DNA of 25,699 nt from CAZIDL01 sp964537825 (GCA_964537825.1 CAZIDL010000034.1:1-25699); one strand, 5' to 3'; shown: positions 7,377 through 16,371, numbered from the stretch's first letter. The notes: generated from the letters alone by a model not told the origin. Translations and numbers: made by a program.

Positions 7377-7419
7377 TGGGATGACACGTCTATAGGGGCG
7401 ACACACGTGTCGCCCCTAC
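7377..7419. repeat. GGGGCGACAC palindromic repeat (right of padR-pspC)
   Basis: TAGGGGCGACAC (7393-7404) and its exact complement GTGTCGCCCCTA (7407-7418) form a 12-bp inverted repeat around 2 bp. It is preceded by a degenerate half-unit, GTTGGGATGACACGT, from 7376. The unit is related to the cluster at 5596-5676. No T-run follows on either strand, so it is not a standard terminator. The 7274-7483 gap contains no gene that I can support. Confidence 0.7.
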
Positions 7420-7483
7420 ATATTTGCCTCCCAGTTGGCGCCTGCAAATTGATCCAACCCATTGCCCCGATCGTCAAAAGGGA

Positions 7484-8695
7484 TCAATCCTTCCCCTCTT
7501 TGACCGATCGATAACTAAAGGCTCCGAGAACGAGCATGGAGACGAGGACCGATAGCCATATCCAAAGAGGGCTCCGTTCCCCTTTGGCGGTTTTTGCTGC
7601 CCTTATCATTTGAGGCGGTCCGGCCTGAAGAAGGGGAGGGTCCTTTGGGATGCGCTCTTTATAATGCTGAAGGTCATAGGCGGGGAGCTCTTCTCCCGCT
7701 CCACCGAGCTTCAGGTGGTACGCTTTCCCTTTTTCCAGATAAGCTACGAGGAGTCTCCGTTCCTGAAAGAGGCGGATCTCCTTCACTTTCAGAGGTGGTC
7801 CTGCGTCGTTCGTAATGATCAAAAGGAGTTCCGCCGCTTTTCCTCCTTTCAGTTCTTCGAGGGTCTCGAGCGTATCACTCAGCACAGCTCCACCTATCGG
7901 ATGATAAGGGATCGGGGGATCCGAACCTTTTTCTTCTGGAACGGCTACCGTCGAGCTTCGCCGGAAAAAGCGGGGACCTTCCAGGCGAATTTCAAGCATG
8001 TCGACCCGACGGAGGGTATCTGCCTCGATCCGAACATAGCTTTTGTCCTGGTGTTCCTTTTGCTCAAACCGGGGTTCGGGGAGTTCTTGGTAGGGAGAAG
8101 CTCCTTTCGGGCGCTCCCGATACCCGATCGTCGTTAGAGTCGGAGAGGGTGGGGGTGGTGAACCGACCCGAATGCGGTAGTAGCGGTGATCTGAGCCGAG
8201 GAAACCGCTGATCGTGAATTCGGAACTCGCGGTATCGGCGACCGTAGAGCGTATGCGCTCTTCCGGCTTCAGAACTTTCCAGCTTTTCCGGTCTTCGCTC
8301 CCTTCCACGCGCACCCGTAAGCCTCGTCTTGCTTCTTCCAGGTAGAACACCAGCTTGCGCAGCGTTGATCCCTGCGGCTTTTCCAGAACGATGCCGGTAT
8401 AGCCTCCTTTCTGTTTGACCTTGAGGGGTTCGAGTTCGCGGTAGATCGATGGGGCTCGTTCTTTTTCAACCGTCCGAACGAAAAAGGGGACCTCCTTCTC
8501 CTTTTCGTTAGCGTAGAGCCTGAGATCGCCGAGCCCCTTCCGGAGGTGTCGGGTGTGGACCGGCTTGAGGGGAATGCTGTAGAAGCCCGATGAGTCGACC
8601 GCCCCGAGCGAAGCGTGATAAAGGGGGCGTTCTCCGCTTCCGATGAGAGGGAGAAGGAGAAAAAAGCTGAGCAAGAGGGGGTTCTGTTCCATCAT
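7484..8695 (-). CDS. DUF3999-like exported protein with C-terminal membrane anchor
   Basis: The function is unknown. The 403-residue protein starts MMEQNPLLLSFFLLLPLIGSG, a signal peptide of about 21 residues. A long beta-rich region follows, including a discoidin-like stretch (SWKVLKPEERIRS ... HRYYRIRVGS, about residues 140-180). It ends with a transmembrane helix near residues 376-395 (LWIWLSVLVSMLVLGAF) and a short basic tail. It would therefore sit mainly in the periplasm, anchored in the inner membrane. The start at 8695 is chosen because the ATG overlaps the DUF2339 stop (ATGATGG) and gives the signal peptide; the longer open frame lies within DUF2339. DUF3999 and DUF2339 proteins are known to be encoded together, which supports the assignment; sequence similarity alone is only moderate to my eye. 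Confidence 0.7.
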   Translation of the reverse strand: MMEQNPLLLSFFLLLPLIGSGERPLYHASLGAVDSSGFYSIPLKPVHTRHLRKGLGDLRLYANEKEKEVPFFVRTVEKERAPSIYRELEPLKVKQKGGYTGIVLEKPQGSTLRKLVFYLEEARRGLRVRVEGSEDRKSWKVLKPEERIRSTVADTASSEFTISGFLGSDHRYYRIRVGSPPPPSPTLTTIGYRERPKGASPYQELPEPRFEQKEHQDKSYVRIEADTLRRVDMLEIRLEGPRFFRRSSTVAVPEEKGSDPPIPYHPIGGAVLSDTLETLEELKGGKAAELLLIITNDAGPPLKVKEIRLFQERRLLVAYLEKGKAYHLKLGGAGEELPAYDLQHYKERIPKDPPLLQAGPPQMIRAAKTAKGERSPLWIWLSVLVSMLVLGAFSYRSVKEGKD

Positions 8696-11280
8696 TCCTG
8701 CTTTCCCTGATCGTCGTCCAACACGATCCCCTTGAGCTTTTGATACATAAAGGAGATAACGAGGAGAAGACAGCCCAGGGAGATGAAGGCGATGACCCTT
8801 CCTACTTCCGGGATCTCTTGAATGTCGAGGATGAAGAGCTTGAGGAGCGTGATGGTGAAAAGGGTGAGCGCGATCAGGCGGAGATTCCGGATCTTCTGCT
8901 TCAGCCCTTTTCGCATCAGGTAAAAGGAACAAAGCCCCCAAAGCACCGGATATCCGATCATGGCGTTCTGCTCAAGGAGGGCGTTGATGCTCATATCCGA
9001 ACCTGAACCGATCCAGAGCACGAGCTGGTCCAGTTCGGTGCTCCCTACGAAGACCACCACGAGCGTGGCGAACCACCGGAAGAACTTCCGGGGGTCCTCG
9101 CTTTCTTCTTCCATAGCCTTGATCAATCCCCAGCAACGGTGAAGGACCAGCAGCACTCCGACCACAAGCAGGTAATGGAGGAGTTGGCCGAGGAGCGATA
9201 CCTGGTGGCCGAGCAGGTAAGCATCGCGGACCTCTGCCGCCCGGGGTTGGTAATAGAGCATGTAGAAAAGGCAGAGCAGGATGCCGGCGAAAAAGGCGAT
9301 GGAGCGTAACGTGAGGTTTCCTCGCCATCGGGCAAGTCCCAATAGGACGAATGCGGCAAAATAGTGATAGCTGCCGGTGAGCACGGCCTGGACGGCCTCA
9401 TGACCGATCCGGGATCGGGCCTGGGCGTATAATTCCAGGAGCGGGACCGTATAGGTGAGCACGATCAGCGATCCGCTGATCAGTCCCCGATAGTCATTCA
9501 ATGGGATGGAGGGATAGAAGAAGGAACTTTCTTCCCGGTGCAATAAGTAGCGGGTGCAAGCAAGTGAGGCTACGCTGACCATGCCGGTAAGAAAGCCCGG
9601 ATTCGCAAGAAGACGGAGTTTCTCTCCGCTAGGAGAAGCGAAGAGGAACGACGCATAAACATCGCCCCAGTCCATAAAAAGGCTGACGAGCATCAAAGCG
9701 CTCACCACCACCGAGCCTAGCTTCATGAGCTCGATGCCGGACCGTTGGGCGAGCCAAAGGAGGAGAACGGCCTCTGCGGACCAGAAAAGGGTGATATGAT
9801 CCCCTTTCAGTTGGATCGGGCCGGCCAGGGTGATCAGTGTTAGCGTTAGTCCGATCAGGTGATAGAAGAGGTTCCGGTCCACCGCTTTTTTCAGGTAATA
9901 GCGGAAGGCAAAAAGGAAATTGAACGCGGCCATTCCGATCGTGAAGAGCCCTTGGAAGCGTTCCGCGCCCACTTCGTGGAGGATTCCAAGTCCGGCCGCG
10001 AAGTAGAGCGCGTTGCAGCTAAGGAGGACGCTGTGGTCCGCTGCTTCGAAGGAGAGCCCTTTGCGTACCTTGTAGGCCAGTGCCATCAGGTAGAAGATGA
10101 CGAAGAAAGCGCTGGCAAAGAGGAGGGAGCCCGGGAAAGGCGGCCCTTGAGGCTTTTCATCGATCGTCCCCAAAAGCCAGCTACCGAAGATGATCACGGT
10201 GGCGATGTAGGAGACGAAGTTGACAACGGTCCAGTGACGCGTATGGGCCAGGAAGAGCATGCCGAGGTTCAGGATGATGAGGTAGCTGAAGAGCACGATG
10301 TAGCTCCCTTCGCCCGTGCTCACCATGAATGGGGTCCCAAAACCGCCCAGCAAGGCGATCACGGCGAGTTCCTGTTTATCGTAAAAGAGGGAGAGGAGGA
10401 CCGCGAAGGCGGTGATCGCTAGCATGATCACAAAGGCGGCGGTCTGAGAGAATAGTTGGTATTCCTGAAAAGCGATCGTGATGGTGAAGTAGTGGACGGC
10501 GAGGCCGCCTCCTACCAGCACGGAGCTGAAGGCCTTGAAGCGCTGGCGCAGAAGATGGGCAACCCCGATCAGACCGGTCCCGGATAAGATCCCGACGATC
10601 ACCCTTCCTCCTTCACCAAGCCACCCCTGATCGATCGCGTACTTTACGAAGAAGGCGATCCCCAACACGAGAATGGCGATACCGACCTTGTTGATCAGGT
10701 TCTCTCCTACGAAGCGTTCCCACTCGCTACTTGTACCTCTTGCACCTCCCGTAGGCCCTTCGCTCGTTCCTATACCCGACGGGGGGCGGTTCCTGGGCCC
10801 CTTGGCTTTCTGTTCAGCTGCAATATCGCTGGATAAGGGAGCCCTTTTCTTCCCTTGCTCGCTTTCTGTTTCAGAAGCGGACGTAGGGCTTTCTTCTTCT
10901 CCTACCTGGGAAGCTGCTTCTTTTTCTGCTTTGGGCTGCTCTTCTTCAGGGTGTTCTTCCGTCGTTCTTTCTTCGCTCGAAGCTTTGATCTCAGGAGGAA
11001 CGCTGCTCTCACTTTCCCCCGTGGTCTCCACTGCTTCGTCCCCCTTTTCTGCCGGTCTGCTCTCTTCTTTATCCGTTGTCTCGCGCTCAGGCTTCGATCC
11101 CGCTTCCTCCCTATCGGTTCCCTGCTGGGAGCTCTTCCCCTCGATCGCGTCCAAACGCTTGCTCATCCGGTGGAGCTCTTGGCGGATCCGTTCACTGTTC
11201 GTTTCGATCTGCGAACGGAGCAGCAGGTAGAAGAGGAGGGGGGCTCCGAGAAGGATGAGTATAAAGATGACGCCTTCCAT
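8692..11280 (-). CDS. DUF2339 family multi-pass membrane protein
   Basis: The function is unknown. The 862-residue protein has an N-terminal membrane helix (residues 2-21), a short coiled-coil-like helix (24-48), and a long acidic, Glu/Ser/Lys-rich low-complexity linker (about 50-185). The DUF2339 signature WERFVGENLINKVG begins at residue 187 and leads into IAILVLGIAFFVKYAIDQGW. The rest, to about residue 850, is a near-continuous series of more than twenty hydrophobic segments. The tail is charged (LDDDQGKQE). The start ATG at 11280 gives the N-terminal helix directly. Downstream, the DUF3999-like gene overlaps by 4 nt, so the two are probably made together and may form a complex in the inner membrane (inference). 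A -7-like box lies 41 bp upstream. Confidence 0.87.
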   Translation of the reverse strand: MEGVIFILILLGAPLLFYLLLRSQIETNSERIRQELHRMSKRLDAIEGKSSQQGTDREEAGSKPERETTDKEESRPAEKGDEAVETTGESESSVPPEIKASSEERTTEEHPEEEQPKAEKEAASQVGEEESPTSASETESEQGKKRAPLSSDIAAEQKAKGPRNRPPSGIGTSEGPTGGARGTSSEWERFVGENLINKVGIAILVLGIAFFVKYAIDQGWLGEGGRVIVGILSGTGLIGVAHLLRQRFKAFSSVLVGGGLAVHYFTITIAFQEYQLFSQTAAFVIMLAITAFAVLLSLFYDKQELAVIALLGGFGTPFMVSTGEGSYIVLFSYLIILNLGMLFLAHTRHWTVVNFVSYIATVIIFGSWLLGTIDEKPQGPPFPGSLLFASAFFVIFYLMALAYKVRKGLSFEAADHSVLLSCNALYFAAGLGILHEVGAERFQGLFTIGMAAFNFLFAFRYYLKKAVDRNLFYHLIGLTLTLITLAGPIQLKGDHITLFWSAEAVLLLWLAQRSGIELMKLGSVVVSALMLVSLFMDWGDVYASFLFASPSGEKLRLLANPGFLTGMVSVASLACTRYLLHREESSFFYPSIPLNDYRGLISGSLIVLTYTVPLLELYAQARSRIGHEAVQAVLTGSYHYFAAFVLLGLARWRGNLTLRSIAFFAGILLCLFYMLYYQPRAAEVRDAYLLGHQVSLLGQLLHYLLVVGVLLVLHRCWGLIKAMEEESEDPRKFFRWFATLVVVFVGSTELDQLVLWIGSGSDMSINALLEQNAMIGYPVLWGLCSFYLMRKGLKQKIRNLRLIALTLFTITLLKLFILDIQEIPEVGRVIAFISLGCLLLVISFMYQKLKGIVLDDDQGKQE

Positions 11281-11320
11281 GGGGACGGTCCTGAATGCCT
11301 GAACGTTACCTAAAAGCCCT

Positions 11321-11360
11321 CAAAAATACGAGGGGATATGGAATAGGGGATATTCCCCTC
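11321..11360 (-). terminator. Likely E1 terminator, also containing a -7 box for DUF2339
   Basis: On the minus strand, GAGGGGAATAT (11360-11350) pairs with ATATCCCCTC (11339-11330), with one bulged base and a 10-nt loop, followed at once by GTATTTTTG. That is a stem plus T-run about 50 nt after the E1 stop, as expected for an intrinsic terminator. The same T-run, TATTTTTG (11328-11321), matches the Bacteroidota -7 consensus exactly and lies 41 bp before the DUF2339 start. No -33 element is obvious. Confidence 0.55.
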
Positions 11361-11409
11361 TTTTCTCCGTTGTTTTTCGCTAAGGACGGCTTCTTATGGG
11401 GGATAGAGC

Positions 11410-13512
11410 TCACTCTGCGAGCATTTGCCCGATCCGCTCTCCGACCTTTTCCGCGTTCGGGATCATGGTCCCTTCCAGGACGCTGTTCAAAGGAATGGCC
11501 GGGACATCCTCGGCACCGATCACTTCCACCGGAGCGTCGAGCTCCTGGAAACATTCTTTCTGGACCTTCCCGCTAAGTGCCTGGCCATAACCCCGATCCT
11601 CGGGCTCTTCGGTAACGATAAGGCACTTGTTGTGGCGGCGGACCACTTCAAGGACCCGCTCTTCGTCCATCGGCACGAGGGTTCGCAGGTCGAGGACCTC
11701 CACTTGTCCTTTAAAGTCTTTTTTGGCGGCGTTCATTGCCCAATATACACCCATCCCGTACGTGATCACAGCGATGCTCCGACCTGCGTCGACCGCTTCC
11801 TGATCGGCCTCCATGGCTGTACGGGCCTTGCCGAACGGGAGCACGTAATCTTCGTCCGGCACGACCGTCTTCGCTCCTTCGGTCCCTTTGATCTTGGACC
11901 AATAGAGCCCTTTGTGTTCGAAGACCACCACCGGGTTCGGGTCGTAGTAGGCTGCTTTCAAAAGGCCTTTGAGGTCAGCACCGGTCGAGGGATAGGCCAC
12001 TTTGATACCCCTTATGTTACAGACCACCGATTCCACGCTGGAGCTGTGGTAAGGGCCACCGCTCCCATAGGCCCCACATGGAACGCGTATCACGGAATAG
12101 CAGGGCCATTTGCCGTTGGAGAGGTAATAGGAACGGCTCAGTTCGGTGAAGAGTTGATTGAGGCCGGGCCAGATGTAATCGGCGAACTGCACCTCGACCA
12201 TCGGTCGGGCACCCGCCGCCGACATTCCCACGGTGCTCCCGATGATGAAGGCTTCTTGAATGGGCGTGTTGAATACGCGTTCATCACCGAATTGTTGGGC
12301 CAGAGTGGCTGCTTCACGGAAGACGCCTCCCAGACGCCCGCCTACGTCCTGACCGTATAAAAGCGATTCCGGGTGTTTCTGGAGGATCTCCCGCACCGCG
12401 ATCAATGCGGAGTCCACCATGACGGTGGGATCGTTCCCTTCTGGGGCTCGTTCCCCGCTTTCCTCCGTGATCGGAGTAGGGGCGTGATCGTAAGTGAAAA
12501 GGTCCTCTGGCTTCGGATCCTCGGCTTCGAGGGCATTCTGGTAGTCTTCATCCACCTCCTGTCGGGCCTCCGCTTCGATCCGATCGAGCTCGTTAGGGTC
12601 GAAACCTTCAGCTTCCAGCCACTGGCGGAATTTTGGATGAGGGTCCCTTTTTTGGTGTTCCTCGAGGTCGTCCCGGTACCATTCCATGCGTACCCCCGAG
12701 GTGTGATGGCCGAGCAAAGGGACCCGCGCATGGATCATCATCGGGCGCCGCTCTTTTCGGATGGTGGTAAGGACTTCTTGAACGGTGCGGTAGCAGGTCT
12801 CGAGATCGTTCCCTTCGTCGATCGTCCGGACCTCCAGCCCCTTAAAGCCCTGCGCGAATTCCGTCGCGTCCTGAGCCCGCGTTTCTGAAGCGTTGGCTGA
12901 GATGTCCCATTCGTTGTCCTGAATGAAGTAAAGGATGGGCATCTGCTTCAGGACGGCCATCTGAAAAGCCTCGGAGATCTCACCTTCCGTGATGGCCGCA
13001 TCCCCTAGGGAACATACGACGACAGGTTTTTCCTCTCCGTGATCATCAGCCAACCCTTGTCCTTCCATGTACTGCACTCCCATGGCCACGCCGGTCGTCG
13101 GAATGGTCTGCATGCCCGTTGCGGATGATTGATGGGGGATCTTGGGCATGTCCTCGCGCCGAAGGCTGGGGTGGCTGTAATAAGTGCGCCCTCCGCTGAA
13201 CGGGTCGTCGCGTTTGGCAAGGAGTTGCAGCATCAACTCGTAAGGCTTCATGCCGATCCCCAATAGGATGGAATCGTCCCGATAATAAGGGGCAACATGA
13301 TCCTGGGGCTTCAACTGGAGGCCAAGGGCCAGCTGGATCGCCTCGTGCCCTCGCGAAGTGGCGTGGACGTATTTGCTCGTCACCTCTTTGTTCTCTTCGT
13401 AGACCTCGGCCATCCGCTTGGCCTTGCACATGAGGTCCCAAGCCTGAAGGGCCGTATCCCGTCCAAGGATAACCTCTCCGCTCTTTTTCTTTTCAGTGCT
13501 TGTCCTTGCCAT
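11410..13512 (-). CDS. 2-oxoacid dehydrogenase E1, fused alpha and beta subunits
   Basis: This thiamine-diphosphate-dependent E1 decarboxylates a 2-oxoacid and passes the acyl group to the lipoyl domain of E2. The 700-residue protein joins both subunits in one chain. The alpha-like part (about residues 1-330) contains the ThDP motif GDAAITEG (170-177), ending near N200. A charged linker (about 330-362) leads to the beta-like part (about 363-700: VREILQKHPESLLYGQDVG, NTPIQEAFIIGSTVGMSAAG, VPCGAYGSGGPYHS). Fused E1 proteins of this kind are common in Bacteroidota. Substrate preference (branched-chain versus pyruvate) cannot be settled here, though the alpha part looks closer to branched-chain enzymes. 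E2 and E3 are not adjacent. The start at 13512 follows a likely promoter by 25 bp; a longer frame would include that promoter. Confidence 0.9.
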   Translation of the reverse strand: MARTSTEKKKSGEVILGRDTALQAWDLMCKAKRMAEVYEENKEVTSKYVHATSRGHEAIQLALGLQLKPQDHVAPYYRDDSILLGIGMKPYELMLQLLAKRDDPFSGGRTYYSHPSLRREDMPKIPHQSSATGMQTIPTTGVAMGVQYMEGQGLADDHGEEKPVVVCSLGDAAITEGEISEAFQMAVLKQMPILYFIQDNEWDISANASETRAQDATEFAQGFKGLEVRTIDEGNDLETCYRTVQEVLTTIRKERRPMMIHARVPLLGHHTSGVRMEWYRDDLEEHQKRDPHPKFRQWLEAEGFDPNELDRIEAEARQEVDEDYQNALEAEDPKPEDLFTYDHAPTPITEESGERAPEGNDPTVMVDSALIAVREILQKHPESLLYGQDVGGRLGGVFREAATLAQQFGDERVFNTPIQEAFIIGSTVGMSAAGARPMVEVQFADYIWPGLNQLFTELSRSYYLSNGKWPCYSVIRVPCGAYGSGGPYHSSSVESVVCNIRGIKVAYPSTGADLKGLLKAAYYDPNPVVVFEHKGLYWSKIKGTEGAKTVVPDEDYVLPFGKARTAMEADQEAVDAGRSIAVITYGMGVYWAMNAAKKDFKGQVEVLDLRTLVPMDEERVLEVVRRHNKCLIVTEEPEDRGYGQALSGKVQKECFQELDAPVEVIGAEDVPAIPLNSVLEGTMIPNAEKVGERIGQMLAE

Positions 13513-13536
13513 AATTGCCTTGAATGATCTGCTTGG

Positions 13537-13568
13537 GAAAGATACGAGATCCGAAGGGTTGCTAAAAG
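13537..13568 (-). promoter_or_regulatory. Putative promoter of the fused E1 gene
   Basis: On the minus strand, TATCTTTC (13544-13537) matches the -7 consensus at 7 of 8 positions. It is preceded after exactly 19 bp by TTT (in CCTTTTAGC), an acceptable -33 element. The predicted transcript would have a leader of roughly 20 nt before the ATG at 13512. Confidence 0.4.
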
Positions 13569-13569
13569 G

Positions 13570-14061
13570 AGGGAGCATCCCCGTTCGCGGGTCCACGCTT
13601 CTCCGCAACTTGCTATAAGTCCGTGCGCTATACTTTCAAAGCCTCCTTCCCGAAGCCGCTCCTTCTTTTTATCGCTTGCAAAAAAGAGAGCGGGCTGGTA
13701 TAAGCTCGGGTCCGGGGAATGGTCTCCCTTCGATGGCAGCTACCTCGGACCGACACATGCATGAGCCTTGAACAGATCCTCGCAAAGGACGAGGGAAGGC
13801 TTTCTACGAATAGCGGATGGTACCATCGTGCTGAACTATTCCTGGGAGCTTTTTCTGATAGGGACCAACCTGCCATCCTGGTTCCTTCCACGAGCAGTGA
13901 TCCCGCTGAAGAAGCTTCACCCGGTCTTTCCTGATCCGAATAGCGATCGGAGCATCGCAGTATCCCCTCGGATGAAGAACTACAACCTACGGGCGGGGAT
14001 TACGATAACCCAGGGAAGAGAAGGTCAGGGGGATTAGAGGTCGGGGGATGGCCCTTGATCC
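13570..14061. other. Gene-free region, possibly a decayed lipoprotein gene
   Basis: No confident gene lies between the E1 promoter and the S46 peptidase stop. On the plus strand, a frame from a GTG at 13623 reads as a lipoprotein-like leader (FPKPLLLFIACKKES) but stops after 26 codons. Another plus frame, from 13768, contains a plausible stretch (GTIVLNYSWELFLIGTNL) up to about 13930. This could be a frameshifted remnant, but nothing proves it. A promoter-like pair, TTG (13610) then TACTTTCA (13631-13638) 18 bp later, would start transcription after that GTG, which argues against the simplest reading. No tRNA or strong terminator is seen. Confidence 0.35.
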
Positions 14062-16269
14062 TCAACCTTTTTCTTTTTCCTTCTTCTCGCCGTCGACGAT
14101 GGTCATTTCCTCGATCAGGTGGTCGGCATCAGCGAACTTATCGATGATGAAAAGGATGTAGCGCGCGTCCACACTGATGGTCCGCTGGAGGCGCGGTTCG
14201 TAAGCGATGTCGCCGCTCATTGCCTCCCAGTTGCCATCGAAGGCACAACCGATAAGATGCCCTTTGTTGTTGAAGACCGGGCTCCCTGAATTGCCACCGG
14301 TGATATCCGTGTTGTGGATGAAGCAGAGCCGCATGTTCCCCGTGCTGTCCTCAGCATAACGGCCGTAATCCTTCTTTTTGTAGAGTTTCTCCAGCTTTTC
14401 AGGAACATCGAAGAGCCGCTTGGTCGTGTCATCCTTGGTGATCGCTCCTTGCAGCGTGGTGTGATAGTCGTAGAGCAATCCGTCCGTGGGATGCTCGTAA
14501 CCGCCTACCGTACCGTAGGTTAGGCGCGGGGTCGAATTGGCATTAGGATAGAAGTCCTTGTTCGGTTTCATCTTCCGGAGCCCACGGATGAACTTTCGCT
14601 TGGCACCTTTTCGCTGCATTTGGATCCGTCGGTTCTGCATGCCCAATTGCCCCTGAAAGGTCTGGATGATGGCCTGGGCCGTTTGATAGCCCTTGTCGTT
14701 CTTGAGCTTTTCCAACTCGGGATCCTCCAAAAAGTTCATCACTGCTTCCTTGTCATCGAGGAAGGAGTTCTCGAACATCGCGTCCCCATATCCTTTGGTG
14801 GAGCCGAAGAGCTTGCGGAAGAAAGAAGGGTTCTTTTCGTGCTCCACGATGGGGTCAGGGATCATCTTATCATCGACGTTCTCGTAATACATCGCGTAGA
14901 GCTCGTTCGTGATCTTCCGGTCCGTAGGGGCGTGATAGTTCCGGAAGTGTTCTTTTGCAGCTTCTTTCAGATCCGCTGTCACCTTCTCGATCTTGGCCGT
15001 ATCGTCCCCGCTCAGAGCGTTGTGCAGGGTCCTGAACTGGAGCCCGAACCGGACCAGTTCACTGGCTAGCCCTGCCTCGCGGATATAGACCATCGGTACG
15101 ACCAGGGAGCGCTCTTGTTCATAACTGTTCTTGAGGGCTTCGATGGTACCGCCATAGCGCTCCTTTCGTTCTTCTTTGGCATTAACCCAATCCTTGAAGG
15201 TTTCTTCGAGCTCCTTTTTCTGGGCCTTTACTTCCAGGTCGCGCAGGCGTTCGGATTGTCCTTTGAAATATTTGTAATAGTTGCTGACCTGTGCGTATTT
15301 GCTTGCATAGGCGATGTCCACCTTTTCGCTGGCATCCATCGCCTCCCGCATCATTTCCAGACGCTTGTCGCGAAGCTTGATAACGGCGGGATATTCCCGG
15401 TTCAAAGCCTGATCCACTCCGAAGGAGCTCAAGTAACGTTGGGTCCGTCCCGGGAATCCCATGATGAAGGTAAAGTCCCCTTTGTCCACCCCTTTCAGTG
15501 AGACCGGGAAATGGTGGTCCGGATCGTAAGGGACATTGTCCTCGCTGTAGGAAGCGGGTTGGTTGTTCTTGTCCGCATAAACGCGGAGGAGGGAAAAATC
15601 ACCCGTATGGCGGGGCCATTCCCAATTATCCTCGTTGCCACCGAATTTCCCGATATCGGAGGGGGGTGCACCCACAAGGCGTACGTCGTTGAAGTCTTTG
15701 TAAACGAAGAGGTAAAAAGCGTCCCCGCTGTAGAACTCCTTGACCTCAGCCCGATAGGGTTTCTCTTCATCGAAGGCGTTCGCTTTGATATCCTCGATGA
15801 TCCCGCGCTTCTTGCGTTCCCGTTCTCCCTCACTAAGGGTGTCGGAAAGGGCTTTTTCGAAACGGTCGGAGACGTCCTCGATGCGCACGAGGATGGAAGC
15901 GCTCATCCCTTCGACGGGAAGCTCTTTCGAGTGATCATCCGCCCAAAAACCGTGTTCGAGGTAGTTATCGGAGCCCGTATCGCTGTGGGATCGGATCGCA
16001 TCGTAGGCGCAATGGTGGTTCGTGAGAGCCAGTCCCTGGTCCGAGATCAGCTCGGCTGTACAGGATCCGCCGCTCAGCATGAGAAGGCCGTCCTTCATGC
16101 TGGAGTTGTTCACTGCGTAAATGTCCTTTGCGGAAAGCTCCAGCCCCATGTCCTTCATTTCGGCCATCCGCATCTTTTTGATAAGGTTGAGGAGCCACAT
16201 TCCTTCATCGGCACGGGCGGCTGAGATCGTCATTCCGGCGATGAGCGTGAGTGCGATGATCTTTCGCAT
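14062..16269 (-). CDS. S46 family dipeptidyl-peptidase, DPP7-like
   Basis: S46 peptidases are periplasmic or surface serine exopeptidases of Bacteroidota and some Proteobacteria that release dipeptides from the N-terminus of oligopeptides. The 735-residue protein is a typical length, with a signal peptide of about 20 residues (ending AARA). The catalytic triad can be placed: His in LTNHHCAYD (H85/H86), Asp in RHTGDFSLLRVY (D224), and Ser in TGGNSGSPVF (S661). The residue 18 positions after the catalytic Ser sets P1 preference in the family: Gly in DPP7 (hydrophobic), Arg in DPP11 (acidic). Here it is Gly679 (AFDGNWEAMSG), which points to DPP7-like specificity. The helical insert at about 300-570 is charged, as usual. 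It lies 102 bp after the DUF6438 gene and may have its own promoter. The charged C-terminus shows no T9SS domain. Confidence 0.93.
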   Translation of the reverse strand: MRKIIALTLIAGMTISAARADEGMWLLNLIKKMRMAEMKDMGLELSAKDIYAVNNSSMKDGLLMLSGGSCTAELISDQGLALTNHHCAYDAIRSHSDTGSDNYLEHGFWADDHSKELPVEGMSASILVRIEDVSDRFEKALSDTLSEGERERKKRGIIEDIKANAFDEEKPYRAEVKEFYSGDAFYLFVYKDFNDVRLVGAPPSDIGKFGGNEDNWEWPRHTGDFSLLRVYADKNNQPASYSEDNVPYDPDHHFPVSLKGVDKGDFTFIMGFPGRTQRYLSSFGVDQALNREYPAVIKLRDKRLEMMREAMDASEKVDIAYASKYAQVSNYYKYFKGQSERLRDLEVKAQKKELEETFKDWVNAKEERKERYGGTIEALKNSYEQERSLVVPMVYIREAGLASELVRFGLQFRTLHNALSGDDTAKIEKVTADLKEAAKEHFRNYHAPTDRKITNELYAMYYENVDDKMIPDPIVEHEKNPSFFRKLFGSTKGYGDAMFENSFLDDKEAVMNFLEDPELEKLKNDKGYQTAQAIIQTFQGQLGMQNRRIQMQRKGAKRKFIRGLRKMKPNKDFYPNANSTPRLTYGTVGGYEHPTDGLLYDYHTTLQGAITKDDTTKRLFDVPEKLEKLYKKKDYGRYAEDSTGNMRLCFIHNTDITGGNSGSPVFNNKGHLIGCAFDGNWEAMSGDIAYEPRLQRTISVDARYILFIIDKFADADHLIEEMTIVDGEKKEKEKG

Positions 16270-16371
16270 GCTTACAGGTTTGGATTACAGTTACCGCAAA
16301 TAAAGGACAAGCTCGTTCGATCGTGTTGGAATTTTCGACGAACGGCCTTTTGAAAAGATGAGCGGGACTTA

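Noticed and set aside
15511..16224. Long antisense open frames such as 15511-16224, 1110-1844, 3409-4401, 9859-10422 and 19263-20207.
   Set aside because: Each lies opposite a gene with clear family motifs and has no motifs of its own; they arise from the base composition of the real gene.
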